A DNA stretch of 64,000 nucleotides from Antrihabitans cavernicola (GTDB taxonomy: Bacteria > Actinomycetota > Actinomycetes > Mycobacteriales > Mycobacteriaceae), in the NCBI RefSeq assembly GCF_008297975.1, contig NZ_VLNY01000019.1:1-64000 (forward strand), in the 5' to 3' direction. The notes under the pieces were generated by a model. The model was given only the letters and a program-made list of their open reading frames with translations, made no database searches and had not been told where the DNA came from. Shown piece by piece: positions 51,638 through 60,493 of this stretch. The translations under genes and the position numbers were made by a program. How positions within the stretch are numbered: position 1 is the first letter of the stretch; every line of letters starts with the position of its first letter.

Positions 51638-53523
51638 GTGGACAGGTCGTAGACGGTGACGCCGTCGATCGTGCTGGACGTGTAGTTTGCGGCAACCCAG
51701 GCAGCGATTGCGGAGGCGTCCTGGCTACCGCTGGAACCGGATCGCATGCCACCCATCATCTCGCCGCCGAGGAAATAGTGGATTCGGTGTGCGCTCACGT
51801 CCTCCTGGAACTGGGCTAGCGTCGGAGCTGGATCGGTGCCGTTGAAACCGCCGACCGCCATGATCGGCTCCCGACTCGCCAGCTGATAGCCTGCGGCGTT
51901 GTTGGAGCCGATAGTTGCTGCGGCCCAGGTAAATTGGTCGGCGTCTGTCGTGAGGGCGGCTGACAGCTGCGACCCGACATCGACCGTTCCCAGCAAGCCA
52001 CCCATGCCACCGCCGTGGCCGCCACCATCACCACCGGGTGGTCGTCCCATACCCATTCCGGACGAGCTGGGGCCCGCTGACGGAATAGCGCCGCTGTGCC
52101 CGGTGGATGCCGTTGCAATCGAGGAGGCGGCGGGTCCCGCCAGACACACCGCAAGCGCCGCCGCCAGCACAGCCTTTGCCGCATGCTCGTTCAGTCGTCC
52201 GACGAACAGGATGCCGAGGGCTGCAAAGACTCCGACTACTGCAATCGTAGGCCGAAGCCACGACTGCCAGTCCGAATTTCGTGCCAGCAGAACACAGCTC
52301 AATACGGTGGTCACCAACACCATCCCGGCCAGCGCCGTACTCACCCAGAGCTCGGAGCGTCTGCGCCACAACACCACGGCACCTACGCCGAGGCCACCTG
52401 CGACCGCGGGAGCGAGCGCAACGGTGTAGTAGCCGTGCACAATTCCGGCCGCGTAGCTGAACACCACGCCGGTCACCAACAGCCATCCACCCCACAGGAC
52501 GAGAGCGGCTCGCGTCACGTCGGTGCGCGGAGCGCGACGGGTGATGACGAGCGCTGCAAGAATTGCGATCACGGCGGCGGGGAGCAGCCACGAGATGTCG
52601 CCGCCCATGTCGCTTCCGAACAGGCGGCCCCAGCCGACGTCCTGGTTGAGGTTGCCGAGGCCACCCGTCTCGTCACCGGTGAGGCGGCCGACGCCGTTGT
52701 AGCCCAACGCAAGTTCGAGAATGCTGTTCTCCTGCGATCCGCCGATGTAAGGACGTGAACCCGCAGGCCACAACGCCACCACCGCGATGAACCAGCCACC
52801 CGCCGCGATCATCGCCGCAAGCGCGCCGAACAGATACGCAATCCGGCGACGCAGCGGCGAATGACCGGCAAGCAGGTAAACCGCGACGAACACCGGCAGA
52901 ACCAGGAAGGCCTGCATCATCTTGGCGAGGAATCCGAACCCGACAGCTGCGCCGGCGAGTGGCAACCACCAACCGCTGCTGTCCTTCTCGACCGCTCGCA
53001 TCACGCAGTAAGCGGCAGCTACGAGTAGCAACACCAACAGCGCATCTGGGTTGTCGAATCGGAACATCAGAACGGCAACCGGTGTGAGTGCGAGGACGCT
53101 GCCTGCGATCAGGCCCGCTCCCGGACCGGCAACGCGACGAACCACGGCGTACAGCAGCGCTACTGCGCCAACACCTTCCAACGCCTGCGGCACCAGGACG
53201 CTCCACGCGTTGAAACCGAACAGCCGCGCGGAAATGTCCATGACCCACAACGCCGCAGGCGTCTTGTCCACGGTGATGGCGTTGGCCGCGTCGCTGGAGC
53301 CGAATAGCATCGCCTTCCAGTCCGACGAACCCGCCTGCACGGCAGCAGAATAGAAGCTGTTGGCCCACCCGTTGGACCCGAGTCCCCACAGGTAGAGCAC
53401 TGCCGTCGCCGCGAGCAGGCCCCAGAATCCGGCGCGCTGCCAATCGATGGCGCGAGGACGGCGCTGCAATTTGTCAGAAGTCGACGTCGAGGTGTCGCGT
53501 TCGAGAACTGTTGAAGTCACCAC
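51634..53523 (-). CDS. GT39 (ArnT/PMT-like) membrane glycosyltransferase, copy 2
   Basis: A 629-residue paralog of the protein at 47190-49058, with the same helices and motifs: GWANSFYSAAVQAG, NAITVDKTPAALW, MFRFDNPDALLVLLLVAAAYC and PYIGGSQENSILELALGYNG. It differs in having Thr for Pro in the VDKxP motif. A Gly/Met-rich exported loop is again present near residue 500. The start is one of two adjacent GTG codons (53523 preferred, AGGA eight bases upstream). It follows the histidine kinase gene by 28 bases and is co-transcribed with the alpha-galactosidase. Confidence 0.87.
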   Translation of the reverse strand: MVTSTVLERDTSTSTSDKLQRRPRAIDWQRAGFWGLLAATAVLYLWGLGSNGWANSFYSAAVQAGSSDWKAMLFGSSDAANAITVDKTPAALWVMDISARLFGFNAWSVLVPQALEGVGAVALLYAVVRRVAGPGAGLIAGSVLALTPVAVLMFRFDNPDALLVLLLVAAAYCVMRAVEKDSSGWWLPLAGAAVGFGFLAKMMQAFLVLPVFVAVYLLAGHSPLRRRIAYLFGALAAMIAAGGWFIAVVALWPAGSRPYIGGSQENSILELALGYNGVGRLTGDETGGLGNLNQDVGWGRLFGSDMGGDISWLLPAAVIAILAALVITRRAPRTDVTRAALVLWGGWLLVTGVVFSYAAGIVHGYYTVALAPAVAGGLGVGAVVLWRRRSELWVSTALAGMVLVTTVLSCVLLARNSDWQSWLRPTIAVVGVFAALGILFVGRLNEHAAKAVLAAALAVCLAGPAASSIATASTGHSGAIPSAGPSSSGMGMGRPPGGDGGGHGGGMGGLLGTVDVGSQLSAALTTDADQFTWAAATIGSNNAAGYQLASREPIMAVGGFNGTDPAPTLAQFQEDVSAHRIHYFLGGEMMGGMRSGSSGSQDASAIAAWVAANYTSSTIDGVTVYDLST

Positions 53524-53551
53524 TCGATCGTTCCTGCCCAACCTGGACGCA

Positions 53552-55105
53552 TCATTTGTCGCTGCTATGCGTGCGCTGTGACTGCACATCGGTAGTCGCC
53601 GCAGGCAGCTGGACCGTGAATTCGGTGCGCCCGGGAACGCTGCGCACCGCAATGGTTCCGTTGTGCGCCTTCACGACTGCACTCACGATAGCGAGCCCCA
53701 GGCCGGTGCTGCCTGCCTTGCGGGAGCGCGAGGTGTCGCCGCGGGCGAATCGTTCGAAGACGTCGCCCAGAAGGTCGGGCGGGATTCCGGGGCCGTTGTC
53801 GACCACTGTGAGGACAGCGGTGTTCTGCGCGCCCAGCGTGATTGACGTGGTCACGGAAGTTCCTGCGCCCGTGTGAGTTCGTGCGTTGGCGAGCAAGTTG
53901 GAGAGGACCTGATGGAGTCGGGCCGAGTCGCCGACCACCATGACCGGTTCGTCGGGCAGGTCGAGGTTCCACTCATGATCCGGCCCGGCGATATGGGCAT
54001 CGCTGACCGCATCGACCGCGAGCAACGACAGGTCCACATGTTCGTGTTCGAGCGGTCGACCCGAATCCAGTCGGGCGAGGAGCAGAAGGTCCTCCACCAG
54101 ACTCGTCATCCGCTGCGCTTCCGATTCGACACGACCCATTGCATGCGCGACCTGTTCCGGAACGGCGTGCTGATCGCGTTGTGCCAGTTCGGCGTACCCG
54201 CGAATCGCAGTGAGCGGGGTCCGCAGCTCGTGGCTGGCGTCCGCCACGAACTGCCGCACCCGAGTCTCACTCGCCTGCCGCGCGGACAGCGCACCGGCAA
54301 TGTGATCGAGCATGCGGTTCAACGCGATTCCGAGTTGTCCCACCTCGGTGCGTGGATTGGTGTCCGCAGCCGAGACTCGGACGGGCAGCTCCACCTCGCC
54401 ACGATCTAGTTGTAGGTCGGCAACCTGGCCCGCGGTGGCGGCCACTCTGGTCAGCGGGTGCAGCGCGCGCCTGATGATGAGAATTCCCGCCGTGATCGCG
54501 GCGAGCAGTGCCAGTACCGCAACGACAGCGAAGATCGTCGCGACTCGGACCAAGGTGTCGTTCACCGTCGACAACGACAGACCCGTCACGATCACGTCGC
54601 CCTTCTGGGTCTGCGTCGCGATCAACCTATAGCTGCCGAGGCCATCGAGATTCTGGGTGTGCGGTCGGCTGTCCGCAGGCAATCCGTCGAGTTGCTGCTC
54701 GGCCGCGGCACTCAGCGCTGCGCGGGATCCGCTGATGGTCAGCACACCGGCATCCGTCGCGGTTCCGCCGGTCACGATCGCACCTACGGTTCCGGGCGGT
54801 TGGCCTGGGGCATCGAGGAAGTCGGGTCCGGGACCGGCAACAGGCGTGTGCTGGCGGCGATCACCGGCCGGAAATCCGGGCGGCGGCATCCCGCCCGACA
54901 TAGCGACAGACCGGTGGCCTGCGTCGATCAGCTGGTCGTCGAGTTGATGGATCAGAAACTGTTGCAGCGCAAGCGTCGTCACGGTGCCGATCACCACGGA
55001 CACCACCGCGAGCAGCACTATCTGCCCTACCAACAGGCGGGCCCGCAGCGACCACGCACCGGGTGACCACGCGCGCCTCTTGTCAGCGGGCGGGCTTGAG
55101 GACAT
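53552..55105 (-). CDS. Sensor histidine kinase (TrcS-like)
   Basis: A 517-residue kinase with two membrane helices (about 22-50 and 180-210) flanking an exported sensor region rich in Pro and Gly, then a HAMP domain, the phosphorylated His in FVADASHELRTPLTAIRG, and an HATPase domain with N-box HQVLSNLLANA, DNGPGIPP and GSTGLGLAI. It overlaps the response-regulator gene by 23 bases (ATG at 55105; a GTG at 55117 is possible). It lies directly upstream of the GT39/alpha-galactosidase genes. Confidence 0.93.
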   Translation of the reverse strand: MSSSPPADKRRAWSPGAWSLRARLLVGQIVLLAVVSVVIGTVTTLALQQFLIHQLDDQLIDAGHRSVAMSGGMPPPGFPAGDRRQHTPVAGPGPDFLDAPGQPPGTVGAIVTGGTATDAGVLTISGSRAALSAAAEQQLDGLPADSRPHTQNLDGLGSYRLIATQTQKGDVIVTGLSLSTVNDTLVRVATIFAVVAVLALLAAITAGILIIRRALHPLTRVAATAGQVADLQLDRGEVELPVRVSAADTNPRTEVGQLGIALNRMLDHIAGALSARQASETRVRQFVADASHELRTPLTAIRGYAELAQRDQHAVPEQVAHAMGRVESEAQRMTSLVEDLLLLARLDSGRPLEHEHVDLSLLAVDAVSDAHIAGPDHEWNLDLPDEPVMVVGDSARLHQVLSNLLANARTHTGAGTSVTTSITLGAQNTAVLTVVDNGPGIPPDLLGDVFERFARGDTSRSRKAGSTGLGLAIVSAVVKAHNGTIAVRSVPGRTEFTVQLPAATTDVQSQRTHSSDK

Positions 55106-55832
55106 ATCCGGCGCCACGCATCGTGTGGATCATCGGCTCGCGTCCACTGTCGATCTTCTTGCGCAGATAGGAGACGTAGAGTTCGACGATGTTGGATCGG
55201 CCGCCGAAGTCGTAGCTCCAGACGCGGTCCAGGATCTGGGCTTTGCTGAGTACCCGTTTGGGATTGCGCATCATGAAGCGCAGCAGCTCGAACTCGGTGG
55301 ACGTCAGCGTGATCGGCTCGCCGTCACGCGTCACCTCATGGCTGTCCTCGTCGAGCACCAGGTCCCCGACCACGATCTGAGCGCCACTGGTATCCGTGGT
55401 TACACCGGTACGGCGCAGCAGCGCGCGCAGCCGCAGCACCACTTCTTCCAGACTGAAGGGCTTGGTGACGTAATCGTCGCCGCCTGCGGTGAGTCCGGCG
55501 ATGCGATCCTCCACCGAGTCTTTGGCCGTCAACAGCAGCACCGGCAGATGCGGGATCTGCTCACGCAGTTTGCGCAGCACCTCCAGGCCACTCATGTCCG
55601 GCAGCATCACGTCCAGCACCACCACGTCGGGACGGAACTCGCGTGCCTGCGCAACGGCGCTGGCACCGTCGCCTGCCGTCGATATGTTCCAGCCCTCGTA
55701 CCGCAAAGCCATGGAGACCATCTCGGCCAACACCGGCTCGTCGTCGACCACGAGTACGCCGATGGGATCGCCGTCCGCTCTGCGCATGACGACTCGTTCG
55801 GCGTTCGAGGTGGCTCGCTGCGGTGCTGTCAT
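55083..55832 (-). CDS. OmpR-family response regulator (TrcR-like)
   Basis: A 249-residue regulator with receiver domain (about 25-140; phospho-acceptor Asp74 in VVLDVMLPD, Lys in VTKPFSLEE) and a winged-helix DNA-binding domain (EFELLRFMMRNPKRVLSKAQILDRVW, RGAGYVLKP). It forms a pair with the adjoining kinase. It probably controls the GT39 genes downstream and the divergent Gly-rich gene. The start region has only a weak ribosome-binding site. Confidence 0.94.
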   Translation of the reverse strand: MTAPQRATSNAERVVMRRADGDPIGVLVVDDEPVLAEMVSMALRYEGWNISTAGDGASAVAQAREFRPDVVVLDVMLPDMSGLEVLRKLREQIPHLPVLLLTAKDSVEDRIAGLTAGGDDYVTKPFSLEEVVLRLRALLRRTGVTTDTSGAQIVVGDLVLDEDSHEVTRDGEPITLTSTEFELLRFMMRNPKRVLSKAQILDRVWSYDFGGRSNIVELYVSYLRKKIDSGREPMIHTMRGAGYVLKPAR

Positions 55833-55995
55833 GAACTCATTATGTGCACGGTCACTGGGCGCCCACTGTGCGATTTCTATGTGTCACCTGTGAAACGTGG
55901 ACATACCCGATCCTGTGTTTCCGCACAGCTCACACACATGTTCAGGCTCGAGAGTGGTCCACAGCAACCGAACCTCTGTGTCCAAGGAGAACCGA

Positions 55996-56619
55996 ATGAA
56001 CCCCACCCAACAGCAGGTACCGCCCACCGCCGAGCCCACCTGGGGAGCACCTCAGCCGCCTGCGCCCAATGCCTGGTCGACGAAGAAGACCATCGCAGCG
56101 GCGGGCGTCGCTGCCGTGATCGCAGCGGGCGGTGGCGCAGCCATCTATGCGGCGACCAGCGGTGGCTCCAACACCATGGGTGGCCCCGGTGGCGGTTTCG
56201 GCGGCCCCGGCGGCGGCCGCGGAATGATGATGGGCGGCGGAGCTACCAACTCGCTGCATGGCGAGTTCGTTGTCTCCGACGGCGACGGCGGCTACACGAC
56301 CGAACTGACGCAAACCGGCACTGTCACCGCGATTTCCGCGACGTCAGTGACAGCGCAGAGTGCTGACAGCTACTCGCATACGTACACCATTTCCGGCAAT
56401 ACCTCCGCGAACTCGTTGGCAGTCGGCGACACGGCGTCCATTCGCGCCACCGTCACGAACGGCAACGCGACAGTCACGCAGATCAACGAAGGCTCGGCCG
56501 CTGGTGGTGGACAGCAGGGTGGCAGGCAGCAAGGCGGGACACAGCAGGGCGGCATGCAGGGCGGCATGCAGGGTGGCGGCATGCAGGGCGGCCAGCCGCC
56601 GAGCCTGCCCGGTAACTAG
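55996..56619 (+). CDS. Gly-rich membrane-anchored exported protein
   Basis: A 207-residue protein with a Pro-rich cytosolic N-terminus, one membrane helix (about 32-52, IAAAGVAAVIAAGGGAAIYAA), a Gly/Met-rich stretch, an exported beta domain (LTQTGTVTAISATSVTAQSADSYSHTYTI in two parts, like DUF5666-type modules) and a Gly/Gln/Met repeat tail (GGMQGGMQGG). AAGGAG lies six bases before the ATG at 55996. It is divergent from the response regulator, which suggests regulation by it. The function is unknown. Confidence 0.75.
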   Translation: MNPTQQQVPPTAEPTWGAPQPPAPNAWSTKKTIAAAGVAAVIAAGGGAAIYAATSGGSNTMGGPGGGFGGPGGGRGMMMGGGATNSLHGEFVVSDGDGGYTTELTQTGTVTAISATSVTAQSADSYSHTYTISGNTSANSLAVGDTASIRATVTNGNATVTQINEGSAAGGGQQGGRQQGGTQQGGMQGGMQGGGMQGGQPPSLPGN

Positions 56620-56632
56620 GTAGGTCGCCGCC

Positions 56633-57460
56633 TCACCGCAGCGGGAACCCGAGATTCGCGAGCTGCTCCCGCAGGCGGTGCCTGCCGCTGAGACTGGCCG
56701 GCGATGCGAGCCTGGCCAGTACTCGCGCCTTCCATGAGTGCTCGAGATGCTGCTCCGCATAGAAGTCGCCGATACGCTGCTCATATGTCGCGACGTGCTC
56801 ACGCTGCGGTTCCAGTCGGTACGTCTCTTCGTGCAATACCGCTTGCTGCGGTAGGCGCGGCTTGATGTAGGAGCCCGCTACCGGATCGGGCTGTCCGACA
56901 ACCAATCCGAAGACAGCGAAGACGTGCGGCGGCAACTCCAGTTCGGCTGCAACCTCTTCGGGGTGATTGCGAATGGCACCGATGAATACTGTTCCCAATC
57001 CCAAGGATTCGGCAGCTGTCACCGCGTTCTGCGCTGCCAGAGCCGCGTCGATCACCCCGACGTAGCTGGACTCGAGGTAGTCGGCGCCGTCGAGCGGAAC
57101 GGCGTTGTCGGCGGCGAGTTGACGCAACCGCGCGAAGTCCGCGGTCCACACCAGAAGCACTGGTGCGTCGACGATGTGAGTCTGATTGCCCGCCAAGGTC
57201 GCAAGCCGCGATTTGCGCGCCTCGTCTCGAACGACGATCACGCTCCATGTCTGCAGATTCGACGATGTCGCCGCCGACTGGGCGGCCGACACAAGCAGCT
57301 GAACGGTGGCGTCCGAGACATCCTCGTCCAGGTAGTGACGTACGGACCGGTGGTTGTGAATCGTCTCCAGCACCGGATTCCATCGGTCCGGCTCGGCGAT
57401 GTCGGCGTCGCGATATCGCTGTTGCAGAGGCGTTGTGGGCCGAATCGCTGCGGTCGTCAT
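56633..57460 (-). CDS. Nitroreductase-family FMN oxidoreductase
   Basis: A 275-residue NAD(P)H-dependent flavoenzyme of the NfsA/FRP-like group, with the N-terminal HNHRSVRHYLDEDV motif, the flavin-binding QSAATSSNLQTWSVIVV and GLGTVFIGAIRNHPEEVAAEL. It could reduce nitro compounds, quinones or chromate; the natural substrate is unknown. The ATG at 57460 fits the family N-terminus. The gene converges with the Gly-rich protein gene and is divergent from the DNA methyltransferase. Confidence 0.88.
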   Translation of the reverse strand: MTTAAIRPTTPLQQRYRDADIAEPDRWNPVLETIHNHRSVRHYLDEDVSDATVQLLVSAAQSAATSSNLQTWSVIVVRDEARKSRLATLAGNQTHIVDAPVLLVWTADFARLRQLAADNAVPLDGADYLESSYVGVIDAALAAQNAVTAAESLGLGTVFIGAIRNHPEEVAAELELPPHVFAVFGLVVGQPDPVAGSYIKPRLPQQAVLHEETYRLEPQREHVATYEQRIGDFYAEQHLEHSWKARVLARLASPASLSGRHRLREQLANLGFPLR

Positions 57461-57551
57461 GGTGGTCGATTGAACTGAAGAATTCACGAAAGTTGAACAG
57501 TTAGACCCGTCGTGATCGTTTTCTCCGCTGTTCGCCTGGTAGAGAAGAGCA

Positions 57552-58877
57552 ATGGCCATTCCGGGTTCCGAGCTGCGCGCGCGGCGACTCTCGGTCGGGA
57601 TCAGCCAATATCGGTTCGCCCGCCTCGCGGGCGTCTCCTCCGCGTTGCTGTCGAGTTGGGAGCTGGAGCGGTCCGCGCCTCGGGCCGCGAGTGCACGGAA
57701 GGTCCTGACCGCGTTGGCGGAACTGGAAACGACGTACGTACCTGTCACCAAGCGCCCGAGCGGATATGCAGGCCGGCGGCGCCGCATGCCTGCCCGGCCG
57801 ATCGTCACGGTCAGGTCGGTCGACGATCCTCCGGTCGGGGCGCCGGGGGTCCTGACGGCGTTTTCCGGCTGCGGTGGGATGGCCGAAGGTTTCCGAATGG
57901 CCGGGTGTGCCATCGAGGGCTACCTGGAGGTGGTTCCCGCTGCCCGCGCGACGTTCGGACGCAACTTTCCGCAGGCACGTTGCGTCGGGAGCGACATTCG
58001 CGAACTCGACGAAGATCGCGTCTCGTCCCTGCTCGACGGCGTCCAGATCGACATCCTTGCAGGTGGGCCGCCATGTCAGGGTTTCAGTCTGGCGGGTAAG
58101 CGCGATCCGAACGACCCTCGAAACCAGTTGTTCACCGGCTTGCTCCGCCTCGCCGATCTGGTGCGGCCGTCGTTCGTCGTGATGGAGAACGTGCGACTGT
58201 TGCTCAGCATGAAAGACCCCGGTGGTGGGTTGGTGATCGATCGAATAGTCGGCGAGATGTCGCAGCATGGATATGACGCGACAGTCAACGTGGTGAACGC
58301 GCAGGACTACGGCGTGCCGCAGTTCCGGGAACGAGTGTTCATCGTCGCCACCGACGCGCGGCTCGGAATTGCGCCCGTCCGCTTTCCTGCGCCGACGCAC
58401 GGCACGGCTACGCGCCGCACTTTTCGCGATGCGACAGCGGATTTGGCGCCACTGGAATCGGGGCAGGCGAGTGACGGCGATCCGCTGCACTGGGCAGTCG
58501 AGCATCCCGAGCACGTTCTCCGCTGGTTGCGCGATGTACCGGAAGGCATGTCGGCGCACGACAACGACGATCCGGCGCTGCGACCACCGTCCGGTTACAA
58601 CACCACCTACAAACGGCTGCGCTGGGACGAGCCTGCCTCGACCATCGGCACCACGTTCGGCATGATCTCGGCGTCGCGCAATGTCCATCCGACCCACACC
58701 CGATCGTTGACCGTCCGCGAAGCCGTGCGAATCCAGACATTTCCGGACGACTACGTTTTCGACGGTAAATGGGGGGCGATTCGCACCATGATCGGCAACG
58801 CGGTGCCGCCCGCGTTGGCGCAGGTGTTGGCTGGACACCTGGTCGAAATACTCCGATCGTCGACCGATCGCGAGTAA
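57552..58877 (+). CDS. DNA (cytosine-5) methyltransferase with N-terminal HTH
   Basis: A 441-residue protein. Residues about 5-60 form an XRE-like helix-turn-helix (LSVGISQYRFARLAGVSSALLSSWELER). The methyltransferase (about 98-435) has motif I FSGCGG, motif IV GGPPCQGFS with catalytic Cys175, motif VI ENV at 212-214, motif VIII QFRERVFI and motif X GNAVPP. The target-recognition region lies about 275-375, so the site cannot be read from sequence. No restriction endonuclease is adjacent, so it appears to be an orphan. The HTH may repress its own gene, as in some restriction-system methylases. Confidence 0.92.
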   Translation: MAIPGSELRARRLSVGISQYRFARLAGVSSALLSSWELERSAPRAASARKVLTALAELETTYVPVTKRPSGYAGRRRRMPARPIVTVRSVDDPPVGAPGVLTAFSGCGGMAEGFRMAGCAIEGYLEVVPAARATFGRNFPQARCVGSDIRELDEDRVSSLLDGVQIDILAGGPPCQGFSLAGKRDPNDPRNQLFTGLLRLADLVRPSFVVMENVRLLLSMKDPGGGLVIDRIVGEMSQHGYDATVNVVNAQDYGVPQFRERVFIVATDARLGIAPVRFPAPTHGTATRRTFRDATADLAPLESGQASDGDPLHWAVEHPEHVLRWLRDVPEGMSAHDNDDPALRPPSGYNTTYKRLRWDEPASTIGTTFGMISASRNVHPTHTRSLTVREAVRIQTFPDDYVFDGKWGAIRTMIGNAVPPALAQVLAGHLVEILRSSTDRE

Positions 58878-58910
58878 CCTCGCGGCACATACCGAGGCGA
58901 TGAGGTACTC

Positions 58911-59816
58911 ATGTCGAAGATCCCGATTCGACCCCTCACTATTCTCGTTGCCCTGGTCGCGGCCGGGCTGTTCGCGCCTGCTTCCGCTGCTGCACAGCCG
59001 GTCTCGTGTTCCCCGGCGTCGGTGACGACGGCGATTCCGACGTCGAGTCTCATGGATTGGTCGGAGAATCTCACCTACGACCGGCAGGGCAACCTGTGGG
59101 TGTCACGAATTTCACGCGACAGGGTGGTGCGCTACGACCCGTCGGGACACGTCACGGCATCCGTCCCGATCGACGCGCCAGGCGCTCTGCGTGTGGGCCC
59201 GGACGGACTGATGTACGCAGTGACCGGCAACCGCACCTTCAACATCGTGACGCACCAGCCGAGCGGCGTGGTGCGGTTCGATCCGACAGCTCCTGCTCCG
59301 GTACCGCGGCCGGTGGTGTCCGGTCAGGGCATCGCGAACGGTGCGGCATTCGATTCGGCAGGCAACCTCTACGTCGCCGACGAATTGGCCGGGATATTCC
59401 GGGTACTGCCCAACGGAACCATCGACCGAGCCTGGTCCGATCAAGCGAAGCTATTCGGTGTCAACGGCGTTGCCGTTCTCGGCGACGATGTGATTACGTC
59501 GGTCATCAGCAGCATGACCGGCGAGGTATACCGAATTCCGATCGGCGCACCGTCGTCCAAATCAGTTCTTGCGCAACTGACACCGGCAGTCCTTCCCGTC
59601 CCTACCCTTCCCGACGACATGGCTGTCGCACCGGACGGGATGCTCTACGTGACCACCGCGGTCGGCCGCCTCGTCCGTGTCGATCCCAGCGACGGAAGCA
59701 CGTGCACGGTCGTGGTCGGTGAGCCGATGACCTCTGCGGTCTTCACGCCCGGCTCCGATAAGGAGATGTTGGTCGGAACCGAGAGTGGCCGAGTATTGCG
59801 CGTCGTTCTGAACTGA
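58911..59816 (+). CDS. Secreted SMP-30/NHL-type beta-propeller protein
   Basis: A 301-residue exported protein with a signal peptide (about 1-28, ending ASAAAQP). The rest is a six-bladed propeller with repeats of the form N-LTYDRQGNLWVSRISRD, ALRVGPDGLMYAVTG, AAFDSAGNLYVADE and MAVAPDGMLYVTT, as in SMP-30/gluconolactonase and streptogramin-lyase relatives. Catalytic residues cannot be assigned with confidence, so it could be a lactonase or a binding protein. It follows the methyltransferase by 33 bases on the same strand. Confidence 0.78.
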   Translation: MSKIPIRPLTILVALVAAGLFAPASAAAQPVSCSPASVTTAIPTSSLMDWSENLTYDRQGNLWVSRISRDRVVRYDPSGHVTASVPIDAPGALRVGPDGLMYAVTGNRTFNIVTHQPSGVVRFDPTAPAPVPRPVVSGQGIANGAAFDSAGNLYVADELAGIFRVLPNGTIDRAWSDQAKLFGVNGVAVLGDDVITSVISSMTGEVYRIPIGAPSSKSVLAQLTPAVLPVPTLPDDMAVAPDGMLYVTTAVGRLVRVDPSDGSTCTVVVGEPMTSAVFTPGSDKEMLVGTESGRVLRVVLN

Positions 59817-59824
59817 TCGGCCCG

Positions 59825-59839
59825 TCTGCCTACAGCAGA
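59825..59839. promoter_or_regulatory. PopR-box-like palindrome upstream of the clpP pair
   Basis: TCTGCCTACAGCAGA is a perfect 5-bp inverted repeat (TCTGC/GCAGA) and matches the Streptomyces PopR site TCTGCC-N3-GGCAGA, as I recall it, except for one base. It ends 41 bases before the first clpP ATG. A TAGTAA hexamer at 59869-59874 could be the -10, which would place the start of transcription at or near the ATG and the box near -49, fitting an activator site. Confidence 0.6.
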
Positions 59840-59880
59840 CAATCGGGGATGCGGCGGCGAATCGCCGGTAGTAATGAGTC

Positions 59881-60489
59881 ATGACTACAGCCGCACCGCC
59901 CGACCTGAACTACCGCGACCTTTTGGCGGACAGACTCTTTCGCCAACGCACCGTCCTCCTGACCGGTGAGGTGGACGACGCGATGGCCGAACGCGCCTGC
60001 TCCGAGTTGGTACTTCTGGCCGCCGCCGATCCCAAGCGGGACATCGTCGTCTACATCAACTCCCCCGGCGGATCGGTCTTCGCCGGACTCGCGATCTACG
60101 ACACCATGAAGGTGATTCCCAACGACGTCGTCACCGTCGCAATGGGATTCGCCGCCAGCATGGGACAGGTACTGCTCTGCTCGGGGACTCATGGCAAACG
60201 AATCAGTCTGGCGCACAGCAGGATCATGATGCACCAGCCCTCGGCGGGCATCGGCGGCACCGCGGTCGACATCGCAATCCAGGCCGAGAGCCTCGATCTC
60301 ATGAAGCGGCAATCGCAGGAGATCATCGCCGCCGAGACCGGCCGGACTGTCGAGGAAATTGCCACGGACAGCGATCGCGATCGTTGGTTCACAGCCGAGC
60401 AGGCGCGCGAGTACGGGATCGTCGACCGCATCGTGTCGTCGTTCGCGGAGATTGCGCCGCACACCAACTCGCCCAGGATTGGACTGTAA
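59881..60489 (+). CDS. Accessory ClpP protease subunit A
   Basis: A 202-residue ClpP-family serine peptidase with the triad Ser93 in [10 protein letters not shown], His118 in IMMHQPS and Asp167 in DRDRWF. It pairs with the second clpP four bases downstream. The pair next to a PopR/ClgR-like regulator recalls Streptomyces clpP3-clpP4 rather than the housekeeping clpP1-clpP2 near tig and clpX. The two subunits probably form a mixed barrel. Confidence 0.9.
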   Translation: MTTAAPPDLNYRDLLADRLFRQRTVLLTGEVDDAMAERACSELVLLAAADPKRDIVVYINSPGGSVFAGLAIYDTMKVIPNDVVTVAMGFAASMGQVLLCSGTHGKRISLAHSRIMMHQPSAGIGGTAVDIAIQAESLDLMKRQSQEIIAAETGRTVEEIATDSDRDRWFTAEQAREYGIVDRIVSSFAEIAPHTNSPRIGL

Positions 60490-60493
60490 AGCC

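Noticed and set aside
57461-59816. Restriction-modification system around the C5 methyltransferase
   Set aside because: The neighbours are a nitroreductase and a secreted beta-propeller protein; no endonuclease, Vsr or control gene is visible.
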